From contig CAZFGK010000007.1 in assembly GCA_964518635.1 (NCBI GenBank), positions 50,245 through 114,244 on the forward strand: a stretch of DNA of 64,000 bases, read 5' to 3'. The notes under the pieces are model-generated. The model was given only the letters and a program-made list of their open reading frames with translations, was not told the DNA's origin and did no database searches. A program made the translations under genes and the position numbers. The DNA is from CAZFGK01 sp964518635 (GTDB lineage Bacteria; Zixibacteria; MSB-5A5; GN15; FEB-12). Below are positions 19,401 to 27,628 of the stretch, piece after piece; the first letter of the stretch is position 1, and every line of letters begins with the position of its first letter.

Positions 19401-19945
19401 TCGGCGCGCTCGATGATCACATCTCCATAGGCATCCGCTTCTTTGCGCTCCCGATCATAAACCACTTTGTTCGCGGTAATGCGAACCTCGCGTGAAGTAT
19501 CAGGGTAGTTCAGCCGAACAAAGGGTCGCTGAGTGAGGGTTACTTTTCGCTGATTATTTTCGAGCTGAACTTCCGGTCCAACGGCATAGATCGAGTCGGT
19601 CTTCGCCCAAAGCGTCACCTGACGCCCTCTTGCCGTAGCTCGGTCTCCTTGAAGGTCATAGAAGATCGTATCGGCTTCGATCCGATAGCGTTCATTATCG
19701 ATTGAAGCCCGTCCGATCAGCCGAACCGCACTCCCACGAACCCAGATAGCCGAATCACACTCGATGATTCCCCCCTGGGTGCGAAAACGAACATTGCCGA
19801 TAGCAATTGTCGTATCGGCTCCTGCCCCCATAATCACTTCGAGAATGTCGGCCTGATCAAGGTCGAGTCGTTGCTGTGCGATTAGATCAGAACTGATACA
19901 GAGACTCAGCAAAAAGAGCAGTGCTATGAACGAGGAGTTACGCAT
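16496..19945 (-). CDS. lptD: LptD/OstA-like lipopolysaccharide assembly outer membrane protein
   Basis: This is an 1149-residue exported protein with a signal peptide ending near L-I-A-Q-Q. The first ~490 residues carry OstA/LptA-like beta-jellyroll sequence with recurring patterns such as A-D-T-I-F-Y-D and V-V-Y-D-R-E-R-K-E-A-D-A-Y-G-D, more than one OstA unit. The C-terminal ~650 residues are alternating beta strands of a porin-like barrel. The motif Y-T-T-C...P-H-F-H-F-Y-S around C497 is the kind seen in FCB-group LptD. It would receive LPS from the periplasmic bridge and place it on the cell surface. The start overlaps the AlaX-like gene stop by 8 bases. Confidence 0.85.
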   Translation of the reverse strand: MRNSSFIALLFLLSLCISSDLIAQQRLDLDQADILEVIMGAGADTTIAIGNVRFRTQGGIIECDSAIWVRGSAVRLIGRASIDNERYRIEADTIFYDLQGDRATARGRQVTLWAKTDSIYAVGPEVQLENNQRKVTLTQRPFVRLNYPDTSREVRITANKVVYDRERKEADAYGDVIIERADAISHSDRAQMFTRDELVELTGSPVLEQTDSKLSGEKIVLKSVGGALQGINVYDSATAILVQRDALDSLVADSSRLQSNQMFVSFQNGKPSQVRAINQSFVWLHPRPSGENKSEIIETSGDSLQMSFTKGGMLEKVTVFSEAIGEYRTSRIQQFVDTLGKDSSGAEIRTNDTVAVLVTDTVRYKGDRIDYVVADSVITLIHDAEVESDGVMLSAHQIEYETSQQRLRAYAASIIDSASLSPDSLLTAELQPEAIPVRLIDKDQQLAGDYLEYSLESRRGRMVTSKSSYETGYFYGERLYRESEDVFYLDGGRYTTCSAAEPHFHFYSEHLKLKDQKRLVARPVVLYLGRLPLLAIPYWVFPLEKGRRSGILPFTIGNIESGNRFIRNVGYYWAASDYMDLLGALDYYELRRTINFYSKFNYAKRYELSGTVDANLSFETSYDRAVGEERKTTRWTLSGNHSHQISPTFRLTASGRAQSDRTFYNDFSTNLAERLNRTLNSKANVQWQISRKVSLSGEVGLDNNLDTEFKSARLPSVSMSIPTFYPFGTGGVQSKSPLAGTTFRWSPSFLHSFTEGKVNFVDTVFDDTSTYLQRKQYLRTDHGFTMSRSTKLLKYLTFNPSVNYTDVEVMLLKTNGSDSAKLEPNRWYRFYNYSMGATLSSKLYGTITPPKNSLGIAGFRHVLTPTVGYGYSPKIERFNSVRAYIGSAPGSSSRSQSLSFSLRQDFQARVQSTKEQGLGSSVDSAQKVDTSYRVLDLLTLNSGFSYNLEGAARRLSNLTTTATSSLIRGLTFSGNFTHSFYRPGSNEPKFFSPYLTDYSLDLTTRLNGTRFLFDDIPVARQDDADSTGSSHAGAKQSRWGLSLSYSYRENGRQSIRTISSFLRVGLDFLLTPTTSVTYDHYFDVSREKTINNQVQITKGLTDCWTGNIYWIPTGSNAGYGFRIYANALPFLKLDNSQTPLSTGTFFNQR

Positions 19946-21131
19946 TCTCAGTGCCGAGCAATCCTCTCAGGCGTTCCGCGCAACGTACGAATATCTCTTC
20001 TGAAAGAGCCGAGGTCTGCGAAATCTGATCCGATCCCCCGCCACGCAGTGAGAACTCGGTGAGGAGTGGGGCAATGAGTTTTTTCGCGGAGTGTGAAGTC
20101 GAATTCGACATGAGAAGTGTCACCTCGCTACAGCCAATCAAGACCGCTCCTGTGTGACGAGCCAGCAGGAGATTCCCGTACACAATCCCCTGTTCCTTTG
20201 TGAGCATCGGTCGGTAGGAAGAGATGAGTATGGCTGATCTGTCCTGCTCGACGGCTTTGAGTTCTTCGTCCGCCCAGAAGTTGAATAGCAGATTGTATGC
20301 AGCATTGAGTCTCGTGCGACAGTCACGGACCTCTTGCTCAACTGCTTCTACGCGTTGCACTATCTGACCGGGCTGGCAATTGAATTTTCGGGACAAGATA
20401 TCGCTGACGGAGGAAAGAGTCTGAAACCGTTCGAGATATTGATCTCCTGCGATAAAGGTCACGGATAATTTCCCATGTCGTCGCTCGACGCCGGTAATCT
20501 GTACTGCAATCAACTCTGCCGTTGTTCGGCAATGGGTGCCACCACAGGCGGAATAATCCAGTTCGCCAATTGCAACGATACGTATGCGACCTGACTTTTT
20601 AGGTGGACGCCTGAGCGGAAATCGATCAATCTCATCCCCTTCGGCAAAGTGAATCGTCGTGACATGCGCCGCTTCAATTTCTGACTGGATCGCTTTGGTC
20701 GCGTCAAGAATCCGTTCTGAGGAAAATGAACCATGCTCAATATCAATCGCACCGTAATCCGCCCCAAGATGAACCGAAGTTGTCTCGGCTCCATATTCAC
20801 GCAGTAACACCGCACTCACCACATGCTGGGCGGTATGAATCTGGCGGTGACGTCTCCTGCGGGTCGGATCGACCTGACATCGAATCGAATCACCTACTGT
20901 GCCGGGGCTTTGTGCGGTCTGATGCCAGACCTCCCCGTCACGATCCTCTACATTGATGATCTCTGCCATTTCAAGCTGACCCTGATCGAATTGTTGTCCG
21001 CCGGAAGTTGGGTAGAAGACGGTACGATCCAATCGGGTCCAATACCCCTCTGTCGCAGCGTTCGATTCAAGAATCTGCGCGTCACATTCAAGGAGATAGC
21101 TGTCGATATAGTAGAGCCGTTCGGTGGGCAT
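19938..21131 (-). CDS. AlaX-like alanyl-tRNA editing protein with DHHA1-type tail
   Basis: This is a free-standing homologue of the AlaRS editing domain, 397 residues. The beta-barrel start has the signature F-Y-P-T-S-G-G-Q-x-x-D-x-G. The zinc-binding editing site is formed by H-T-A-Q-H (about 97-101) and C-G-G-T-H-C (about 192-197). A helical linker and a C-terminal DHHA1-like domain with G-G-G-S-D follow. Such long AlaX proteins hydrolyse Ser- or Gly-tRNA(Ala) made in error. No aminoacylation domain is present. The gene overlaps lptD and is 24 bases downstream of the FAH-family gene. Confidence 0.87.
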   Translation of the reverse strand: MPTERLYYIDSYLLECDAQILESNAATEGYWTRLDRTVFYPTSGGQQFDQGQLEMAEIINVEDRDGEVWHQTAQSPGTVGDSIRCQVDPTRRRRHRQIHTAQHVVSAVLLREYGAETTSVHLGADYGAIDIEHGSFSSERILDATKAIQSEIEAAHVTTIHFAEGDEIDRFPLRRPPKKSGRIRIVAIGELDYSACGGTHCRTTAELIAVQITGVERRHGKLSVTFIAGDQYLERFQTLSSVSDILSRKFNCQPGQIVQRVEAVEQEVRDCRTRLNAAYNLLFNFWADEELKAVEQDRSAILISSYRPMLTKEQGIVYGNLLLARHTGAVLIGCSEVTLLMSNSTSHSAKKLIAPLLTEFSLRGGGSDQISQTSALSEEIFVRCAERLRGLLGTENA

Positions 21132-21155
21132 GACTCTTTTACGCCCGAGTTCGAT

Positions 21156-21929
21156 TCACGACGCCGCAACAGGATTGCTGAGAATCCCCACGCCCTCGAT
21201 CCGGACATGGAGTGTATCACCCGATTTCATCGGTCCGATGTTACTTGGTGTGCCAGTGACCACCAGATCACCGGGGAAAAGTGTCATGATGCTGCTGATA
21301 TATTCAAGGAGGGTCGGTATCGGGAAGATCATCTGACTGGTTCGTCCAGATTGGGTGATTTCGTCGTTGAGTATCCCCTCGACGAGCAGATTTGACGGAT
21401 TCAATTTGTTGGCCGGTACGATCCATGGCCCAACCGGGCAAAAGGTATCGAACCCCTTTGCGCGAGACCATTGTCCGTCCTTTTTTTGCAGATCACGGGC
21501 GGTGACATCATTGACGCAGGTGTAGCCAAAGAGATGCTCCATCACCTTCTCTTTGCTGACCGATTTCATTCTCTTCCCGATGACCACTCCCAGCTCCGCC
21601 TCATAGTCAACTCGTTCTGCTTGTTTCGGCAGGATGATCGCTTCTCCGGGATTCGCAATGGAAGAAGGGGGTTTCAAGAAAATCAGCGGCTGCTCAGGGG
21701 CAGAATCAGCGCTATACGAAGCCGCGACATGGGCATGATAATTAAGCCCGACGCAGACGATTTTGGAGGGCTGTACTGGTGCAAGGAGGCGAGATGCACC
21801 TATTGGGGCAGTCGTGCCAGTCACTTTCCCCTCATCCCATGGAGCGGCACTCAGGAGGGTAATCAGCTCCCCGTCACAAATACCGTAGTGAGTCGAATTC
21901 CCTGTTTGAACACGGACATAGGTTTCCAT
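21156..21929 (-). CDS. fumarylacetoacetate hydrolase (FAH) family protein
   Basis: This 257-residue protein of the FAH fold is found in acylpyruvases, 2-oxo-hept-3-ene-dioate isomerases/hydratases and oxaloacetate tautomerases/decarboxylases. Visible signatures are V-G-L-N-Y-x-x-H near 62-67, D-Y-E-A-E-L-G-V-V-I-G (metal-binding acidic residues), N-D-V-T-A-R-D-L-Q, and G-D-L-V-V-T-G-T-P-S-N-I-G. The true substrate is not predictable. No aromatic degradation genes are near, so oxaloacetate or acylpyruvate clean-up is more plausible than catabolism. It sits between the MATE transporter and the AlaX-like gene, all leftward. Confidence 0.88.
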   Translation of the reverse strand: METYVRVQTGNSTHYGICDGELITLLSAAPWDEGKVTGTTAPIGASRLLAPVQPSKIVCVGLNYHAHVAASYSADSAPEQPLIFLKPPSSIANPGEAIILPKQAERVDYEAELGVVIGKRMKSVSKEKVMEHLFGYTCVNDVTARDLQKKDGQWSRAKGFDTFCPVGPWIVPANKLNPSNLLVEGILNDEITQSGRTSQMIFPIPTLLEYISSIMTLFPGDLVVTGTPSNIGPMKSGDTLHVRIEGVGILSNPVAAS

Positions 21930-21960
21930 AGGGGAAGGAAGCTCACGGGGAGCGTCACGG

Positions 21961-23322
21961 TCAACTTGAAAGCGGGCGGTATTTTGACTGCCAACGATTT
22001 CTTGAAAACCAGATGGCGAGGAGCATTCCTTTGACGGTGGTCGTGATTGTCAGACTCCACCAGACCCCATCAATCCCCAATCGGGAGGGGTCGCTCAGCC
22101 AGATCGCCAGTGGGATGCGGATGACTGCGCCGGGAAGCATGACGATCATCGGCGGCAGGGTATCCCCGGCACCAGTAAACGCCCCTTCGAGAATGATCTC
22201 AAGAGACATCGTCACTTGTGAAAGACCAAGAATGATCAGGTAGCGTCGGGCCATGTCGATGACCTCGGGGTCGCTACTGAAGATCGACGCGATCTCACGT
22301 GGAAAGAGAAGAAAGAGCAATGTCATCATCGACGTTACTAGTAGTCCTAATCCAACTGCTGCCCAAGCCCCTTTTGAGGCACGCTCTTTCTGATTTGCAC
22401 CGAGATTCTGCCCAACAATAGTCGAAGCGGCAATCGCAAACGCAGTGCAGGTGGTGTAGGAGATTGACTCCATTCGATTTCCGATCCCCATCGCAGCACC
22501 GGCATCACTGCCGAACTTGTGGACGACTCCAATCAAAAACCAATAGACTCCGGTGAAGGTCAACCATTGTGACATAATCGGGAGTCCGATACGCATGATT
22601 TCGAGTTGGGCACGACGGTCTAGTTGTTTCAGGTCAGCCATAAATCGGACTGCGGCATTAGATTTTCGGACATGAACGATTGTCACGAGTAATGCCCCTG
22701 CGAATGAAATTCCAGTCGCAATCGCTGCCCCGGCAGTTCCCATGGCTGGGATCGGTCCAAATCCAAATATGAAGAGAGGATCAAGTACGGCATTCAACAC
22801 CACCATGCCGATGCCAAGCATCGCCGGAAATCGAGTATTCCCTGCAGCTCGCAAACCAGAATATCCGGTTTCGAGCACCGTCAGGAGGGGAATGATGAAA
22901 GCGTGGATCAACAGATATGGACGGGCATGAACGATTGACTCCGCCGAAGCTCCGACCACTAGAAGTATCTCATCAACGAGGAAGAATATCGCTCCGCCAG
23001 CGATGAGACCAATAATCAGCGACAGGATGAGTGCGTTGAAAAAGACCTGTTCGGCACGCTTCTTCTCTCCTGCTCCGATTGCCTGGGCAAGTGGAGATGC
23101 AAGACCGAAAGTGATGAGTGAAAGAGTCGCCATCACGGTCCAGATGACAATCATCGAGGTCGTGATCGCATCCTGCGCATGGGAGCCAAGCTTGCCAACC
23201 CAGAAGAAATTGACTACCTGCAGCATGACCTCGGAGAACATCCCGATGGCGACCGGAATCGCTAAATGAAATACCGAACGGATCAGTGAACCACTGATCA
23301 CTTTGTCGCGAAAATCAGTCAT
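21961..23322 (-). CDS. MATE family efflux transporter
   Basis: This is a 453-residue membrane protein with about 12 hydrophobic segments arranged in two similar halves, typical of MatE/NorM antiporters that export cationic drugs or metabolites using Na+ or H+. Conserved features include the N-terminal P-V-A-I-G-M-F-S-E and the mid-protein Q-N-L-G-A-N motif characteristic of the family. The substrate is unknown. It follows aroQ by 74 bases on the same strand, and the FAH-family gene follows 31 bases later. Confidence 0.92.
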   Translation of the reverse strand: MTDFRDKVISGSLIRSVFHLAIPVAIGMFSEVMLQVVNFFWVGKLGSHAQDAITTSMIVIWTVMATLSLITFGLASPLAQAIGAGEKKRAEQVFFNALILSLIIGLIAGGAIFFLVDEILLVVGASAESIVHARPYLLIHAFIIPLLTVLETGYSGLRAAGNTRFPAMLGIGMVVLNAVLDPLFIFGFGPIPAMGTAGAAIATGISFAGALLVTIVHVRKSNAAVRFMADLKQLDRRAQLEIMRIGLPIMSQWLTFTGVYWFLIGVVHKFGSDAGAAMGIGNRMESISYTTCTAFAIAASTIVGQNLGANQKERASKGAWAAVGLGLLVTSMMTLLFLLFPREIASIFSSDPEVIDMARRYLIILGLSQVTMSLEIILEGAFTGAGDTLPPMIVMLPGAVIRIPLAIWLSDPSRLGIDGVWWSLTITTTVKGMLLAIWFSRNRWQSKYRPLSS

Positions 23323-23396
23323 TGATTGTAAAAAAGGGATTTCAGATCAGATCAGCAAGGATGGTCTGATTGCAGCAGATTAGAGAGGTTGAGCGG

Positions 23397-23834
23397 CTAC
23401 TTGCCAATTCTCTTGGCGAGGGCCTGTAATGCGAGCAGATACCCCTGTGAACCGAGACCCGTAATCAGCCCGACACAAACCGGTGCCGTGACTGATTTCT
23501 GCCGAAATTCTTCACGTGCATAGACATTTGAAATATGAACTTCTATCGCAGGGAGTCCGAGCGAACGGATGGCATCACGAAGCACAATACTTGTATGCGA
23601 CAAGCCAGCAGGATTGATGATCAGTCCTGATGCTGATTCATACTGACTCTGAAGCCAGTTGATCATCTCCCCTTCAGAATTCGATTGAAAAGAAGCAATC
23701 GCAAACCCGAGTTTTGCTGCGTCGGTTTCAACAAGTCGAACAATATCAGCCAAAGTCTCGTGTCCGTAAATTTCCGGCTCACGCCTCCCAAGCAAATTCA
23801 AGTTCGGACCATTGAGAAGAAGGATAGTTTTCAT
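23397..23834 (-). CDS. aroQ: type II 3-dehydroquinate dehydratase
   Basis: This enzyme converts 3-dehydroquinate to 3-dehydroshikimate, step 3 of the shikimate pathway. The 145-residue length and the opening L-N-G-P-N-L-N-L-L-G-R-R-E-P-x-x-Y-G are diagnostic of the dodecameric type II enzyme. The catalytic Y in that segment and the histidine in the N-P-A-G-L-S-H-T motif are present. The start overlaps aroB by 4 bases. It is the last gene of the aromatic supraoperon. Confidence 0.96.
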   Translation of the reverse strand: MKTILLLNGPNLNLLGRREPEIYGHETLADIVRLVETDAAKLGFAIASFQSNSEGEMINWLQSQYESASGLIINPAGLSHTSIVLRDAIRSLGLPAIEVHISNVYAREEFRQKSVTAPVCVGLITGLGSQGYLLALQALAKRIGK

Positions 23835-24916
23835 GATGACAGCGGTACCTTCTGTCGTAAATCATCCTGTGCCTGCTGTAAACTCTCCCTGACAAGTTTC
23901 ATTGGCACATCCCCTCTGATTATCGGCTTTCCCGGGCGTTCCAACAATACAAATCGCAAACCTGCTTTCCCCTGCTTCTTATCAGAACGCATCTGATCAA
24001 CAACTCGTGGAATAGTCAGCTTCGGCAGCTGGATGCCAACTGCCTGCGACATAACGAGCGAATCAAATTCACTCAAGCGTGAAGCAGCGGTCACCTGCAA
24101 ACGAACGGCGAGTCGATTGGCAGCAAGAAGCCCGATGAGGACCGCTTCCCCGTGGGAAAGCGTCTTGTAGTGAAGCGCGGCTTCAATCGCATGACCAAAA
24201 GTGTGTCCGAGATTTAGATACATTCGGACATCTCCTTCCCGTTCATCCTTGCGGACGACAGTCCCCTTATATCGAATGCATGCTTCGATGACATTCCTGT
24301 CTAGCGATAGACTCTGAGCAGATCGAACCTTGCGCAAGAACGAACCTCCGATCAATCCTGCGTACTTGACAACCTCCCCCATCCCTGATCGCCACTCAGT
24401 TTTCGGAAGAGTCTCTAGAAAACCGGGGTCAATGAAGATATGGCTCGGCTGCCAAATAGAACCTACGAGATTCTTTCCTGCTTTCAGATTGACGCCGGTC
24501 TTGCCGCCGATACTCGCATCGACCATCGACAAAAGGGTAGTCGGCACCACGATCCACGGTACCCCACGCATCCAGGTAGCCGCAAGAAATCCCCCTAGGT
24601 CTGACAATGCTCCGCCACCTATGACACCGATGGCATCATGTCGAGTCAACCCACGTCCTGCTGCCAACTCACCGAGTGATTCGAGTTTCATTAGACTCTT
24701 GATCGATTCAGACACAGGCACAAGAAGCGGAGCTCCAAGGGAATTGCTTTCCCCGATGATCTTTCTCACTCGTTTCGGATGAAGTTTTGCAACACGAGCA
24801 TCCACGAGCCACAGTATTCTTCGAACCGGCAATCTGAATTTCTGCGTTGTACGGGACAAATCTACGAACTTAAATTCCGTAGACTGATACTGAAACCGTA
24901 TGGTCCATGATTTCAT
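23831..24916 (-). CDS. aroB: 3-dehydroquinate synthase
   Basis: This NAD- and zinc-dependent enzyme cyclises DAHP to 3-dehydroquinate, step 2 of the shikimate pathway. At 361 residues it shows G-G-G-A-L-S-D-L-G-G-F-L-A-A-T-x-x-R-G (NAD site), the D-A-S-I-G-G-K-T-G-V-N segment, and zinc ligands in the regions M-G-E-V-V-K-Y and N-L-G-H-T-F-G-H-A-I-E. It overlaps aroK and aroQ by 4 bases on each side, consistent with tight translational coupling. Confidence 0.96.
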   Translation of the reverse strand: MKSWTIRFQYQSTEFKFVDLSRTTQKFRLPVRRILWLVDARVAKLHPKRVRKIIGESNSLGAPLLVPVSESIKSLMKLESLGELAAGRGLTRHDAIGVIGGGALSDLGGFLAATWMRGVPWIVVPTTLLSMVDASIGGKTGVNLKAGKNLVGSIWQPSHIFIDPGFLETLPKTEWRSGMGEVVKYAGLIGGSFLRKVRSAQSLSLDRNVIEACIRYKGTVVRKDEREGDVRMYLNLGHTFGHAIEAALHYKTLSHGEAVLIGLLAANRLAVRLQVTAASRLSEFDSLVMSQAVGIQLPKLTIPRVVDQMRSDKKQGKAGLRFVLLERPGKPIIRGDVPMKLVRESLQQAQDDLRQKVPLSS

Positions 24917-25452
24917 GCACTCTCCCGTTTCCTGAGTTCCTGCATGATGCGAGCAACGGTCTGGTCAATGGTTCTCTTGCTGGTCGAGACTTTCAGAGTT
25001 GCCATCTGATAACCGGATTTCCGTTTTTGTAAAAGCTCTGCAATTCGTGCCTCGAGTGGAAGGGATGTTCTTGTCAACAGGGGGCGATCTTGCTGATTGC
25101 GAAGTCTCCCTGCCAGCTCTCGCTTCGAACAGGAAAGATAGATGAGGAATGATTTCTCAGCAATCTCCGTGGCCACTCTCTTGTCGAGCAGCGATCCCCC
25201 ACCCAACGCAATTACAAGTGAGGATTGACGCAATGCCTTGTGAATCGTTTCGGCCTCTAACCTGCGAAACTCTCTCTCCCCAAGATTGCGAAAGATATCA
25301 GGGATAGAAGATTTGTTTCGTTTCATGATGATCAAATCTGAGTCAAGGCATTTGTATCCGAGTCGTCTTGCAAGTTTTGGGGCGATTGAGCTCTTCCCTG
25401 ATCCTGCAAAGCCACAAAGTGCAATTCGAAGCGGGTAGATTTGCACGCTCAT
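24913..25452 (-). CDS. aroK: shikimate kinase
   Basis: This enzyme phosphorylates shikimate at the 3-hydroxyl using ATP, step 5 of the pathway. The P-loop G-F-A-G-S-G-K-S-S is near residues 13-21. The D-S-D (about 37-39) and G-G-G-S at about 83-86 bind shikimate, and the lid R-x-x-R-P-L-L follows. At 179 residues it is standard length. It overlaps aroE and aroB by 4 bases each. Confidence 0.95.
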   Translation of the reverse strand: MSVQIYPLRIALCGFAGSGKSSIAPKLARRLGYKCLDSDLIIMKRNKSSIPDIFRNLGEREFRRLEAETIHKALRQSSLVIALGGGSLLDKRVATEIAEKSFLIYLSCSKRELAGRLRNQQDRPLLTRTSLPLEARIAELLQKRKSGYQMATLKVSTSKRTIDQTVARIMQELRKRESA

Positions 25453-26261
25453 GAACGTCCAAAGACTTTCTGATAGATGACTTGAAATTCTACTTTACTG
25501 CCTGTCCAGATTTCGAATGATCGTATCGCCTGCCAGATGAGCATCCGGCTTCCGGCGTATGTCTCCCATCCTGCAAGTCGAGCTGCTGCGAGCCATCTGT
25601 TATCTGCATTGTAATTGAGATCAAAATAGTGTCCGCGTGTTTTGGTAATATGCAAAGGGCAAGGTGCAGCTGGGCTGTTTGCACCGCCGAGCGGAGTCGT
25701 ATTGACTACAACATGAAAACCGTCGCTATCTATATTATCAGACCATCGATGATACGTAAATCTGCTCCTCTTCTCATGAAAAAGTGCCACACTCTCCGCG
25801 TATTGAGTTTCGTTTCGACAACAGATCGTGACCTGAATACCTGCATCTAGCAATGAAGCAATCACGGCTCTACTCGCTCCCCCTGCCCCAAGGATCAAAG
25901 CGCGAGTTCCGGGGTTGATCTTCGCAGATGCTAACATTTCGCCAAAGCCTAAGTGATCGGTATTGTGCCCGGTGAGAGAACCCTGCGAAATCTCAATCGA
26001 ATTGACTGATTGGAGCGAAGCCGCTGTGGGGTCAAGTCGGTCGAGCAAATGGATAATATCAGTCTTGTACGGGATCGTCACTGAACAGCCAACGAGCTCC
26101 GACGTTCGAAGAAAATCGAGAGTTGCTTCGAGTGAGTCCTTCTCTCTGTCGAAGACCGCGCACTGAACCGAGTGTCCAATTGAGTCACCAATCGCCCGAA
26201 AAATGTCAGGGGAGCGACTGTACGTGATATTCCGTCCTATCAGACCAACCTGAATGGTCAC
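25449..26261 (-). CDS. aroE: shikimate dehydrogenase
   Basis: This NADPH-dependent enzyme reduces 3-dehydroshikimate to shikimate, step 4. The substrate domain has the S-R-S-P serine motif near residues 15-18, V-T-I-P-Y-K-T with the catalytic lysine at about 65, and N-T-D. The Rossmann domain starts at G-A-G-G-A-S-R-A-V near 124-132. At 270 residues it is a full-length AroE. It is coupled by 4-base overlaps to aroA and aroK. Confidence 0.94.
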   Translation of the reverse strand: MTIQVGLIGRNITYSRSPDIFRAIGDSIGHSVQCAVFDREKDSLEATLDFLRTSELVGCSVTIPYKTDIIHLLDRLDPTAASLQSVNSIEISQGSLTGHNTDHLGFGEMLASAKINPGTRALILGAGGASRAVIASLLDAGIQVTICCRNETQYAESVALFHEKRSRFTYHRWSDNIDSDGFHVVVNTTPLGGANSPAAPCPLHITKTRGHYFDLNYNADNRWLAAARLAGWETYAGSRMLIWQAIRSFEIWTGSKVEFQVIYQKVFGRS

Positions 26262-27628
26262 CGACTTACCTGGCTTAAGAGCTCAAAGAAAGACGGACAA
26301 GAGACCGCTACACAGGAGGCATCATCGAGCGAACTCGGTCCGGCTGCGATTTGCGCTGCAATTGCAAAAGCCATGGCGATTCGATGATCGCCGAAGGTTG
26401 CAATATCTGCGCCGTGTAATTGCTTCCCACCTTCTATGGCGAGACCGTCTTCCAATTCTCCCGCCTTCACCCCCATCGCGCGTAAGTTCGTTGCAATAGC
26501 CGCCAGTCGGTCGGTCTCTTTTACGCGTAGTTCGGAGGCATCCCGAATGACCGTCGTTCCTTCTGCACAGGCAGCAACAACCGAGAGAATTGGAATTTCA
26601 TCAATCAGGTCGACAATCTGCTCCCCTTGAATTTTCCTCCCCTTCAAAACGCCACCAGTGACTGTCACTGTTCCGCGTACTTCTCCGGAGAAGGTCTTTT
26701 TGTCAGAAATATCTACCGTCGCTCCGAATTGCCTGAGAATATCCAGAAATCCGGTTCGGGTCGGGTTAAGTCCGACATTTGTGACGGTGATACTTTTTTT
26801 TGATATCGCTGCCAAACCGAAAAAGAATGCGGCAGTAGAAATATCCCCCGGGATGTCTATCTCACCACCAGAGATTCTTGTTCCACTGCCTAGCTCAATC
26901 GATCGCTGATAGTCAGCCGTTCGAGTGAGCCGTTTCTTTCTTGGATCGTTCGGGTCTTCTAACAGCACCGCTTTATGATCGGTAAGAGCAAGGTCACCTT
27001 TCAGATGCCGAATCATCAGCTCCGTGTGGTCACGACTGACAATCATCTCTTCGAGCCGCATTTGCACACCTGCCGCCAGTGCAGCAAGAATGAGGGATGA
27101 TTTCACCTGTGCCGATGGCAGCTGCAATCTCTGCATGCCCGGCATGAGTGGAGAATCAGGAAGAATAGTCACGGGCAAACATCCGTCGGTATGGACAAAT
27201 GCTCCCCCCAACTCGATCAGCGGATTGATCACCCGCTTCATCGGCCGTCTCGATAGAGATGCATCCCCGATCAGTTCGGCTCGAATACGCAGTCCGGCAA
27301 GGATACCGATTAGTAATCGCGCCGTCGTTCCGGAGTTTCCGCAATCTATCGGTGATTCTGAATCAAGTGATGGCCTAGTTGGTGGTGTAAGATGAAGTGT
27401 ATCATTTGCCGACTCAACGGTCACACCCAGACGTTTTGCAACATCGAGCGAACGAGCACAATCTTCATTATCAGGAAAGTTCCGAACTACAAGTTCAGAT
27501 GTCGCAAGGATAGAAAGAAGTGCACCCCGATGCGCAATCGACTTGTCGCCGGGGACGGTGATCGTACCGCCGATTTTCTTGGATGGCTTCAACTCAAGAC
27601 GTTTCGATTCATTCAGCGCAACAGTCAC
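26258..27628 (-). CDS. aroA: 3-phosphoshikimate 1-carboxyvinyltransferase (EPSP synthase)
   Basis: This enzyme joins phosphoenolpyruvate to shikimate-3-phosphate, step 6. The 456-residue protein shows G-D-K-S-I-A-H-R (about 27-34), the glyphosate/PEP-site motif G-N-S-G-T-T-A-R (about 98-105), S-A-Q-V-K-S in the middle, and G-D-H-R-I-A-M-A-F near the C-terminus. By its motifs it resembles class II-like enzymes, in which the standard LGNAG sequence is altered, so glyphosate tolerance is possible but unproven. It is coupled to DAHP synthase and aroE by 4-base overlaps. Confidence 0.96.
   Translation of the reverse strand: MTVALNESKRLELKPSKKIGGTITVPGDKSIAHRGALLSILATSELVVRNFPDNEDCARSLDVAKRLGVTVESANDTLHLTPPTRPSLDSESPIDCGNSGTTARLLIGILAGLRIRAELIGDASLSRRPMKRVINPLIELGGAFVHTDGCLPVTILPDSPLMPGMQRLQLPSAQVKSSLILAALAAGVQMRLEEMIVSRDHTELMIRHLKGDLALTDHKAVLLEDPNDPRKKRLTRTADYQRSIELGSGTRISGGEIDIPGDISTAAFFFGLAAISKKSITVTNVGLNPTRTGFLDILRQFGATVDISDKKTFSGEVRGTVTVTGGVLKGRKIQGEQIVDLIDEIPILSVVAACAEGTTVIRDASELRVKETDRLAAIATNLRAMGVKAGELEDGLAIEGGKQLHGADIATFGDHRIAMAFAIAAQIAAGPSSLDDASCVAVSCPSFFELLSQVSR

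Noticed and set aside
20823..21395. 190-residue plus-strand frame
   Set aside because: Antisense to the AlaX-like and FAH-family genes, with no recognisable features.
23323..23396. Possible terminator between aroQ and the MATE gene
   Set aside because: The hairpin around gatcagatcagcaaggatggtctgat is weak and the T-run is too far from it; not enough to call.
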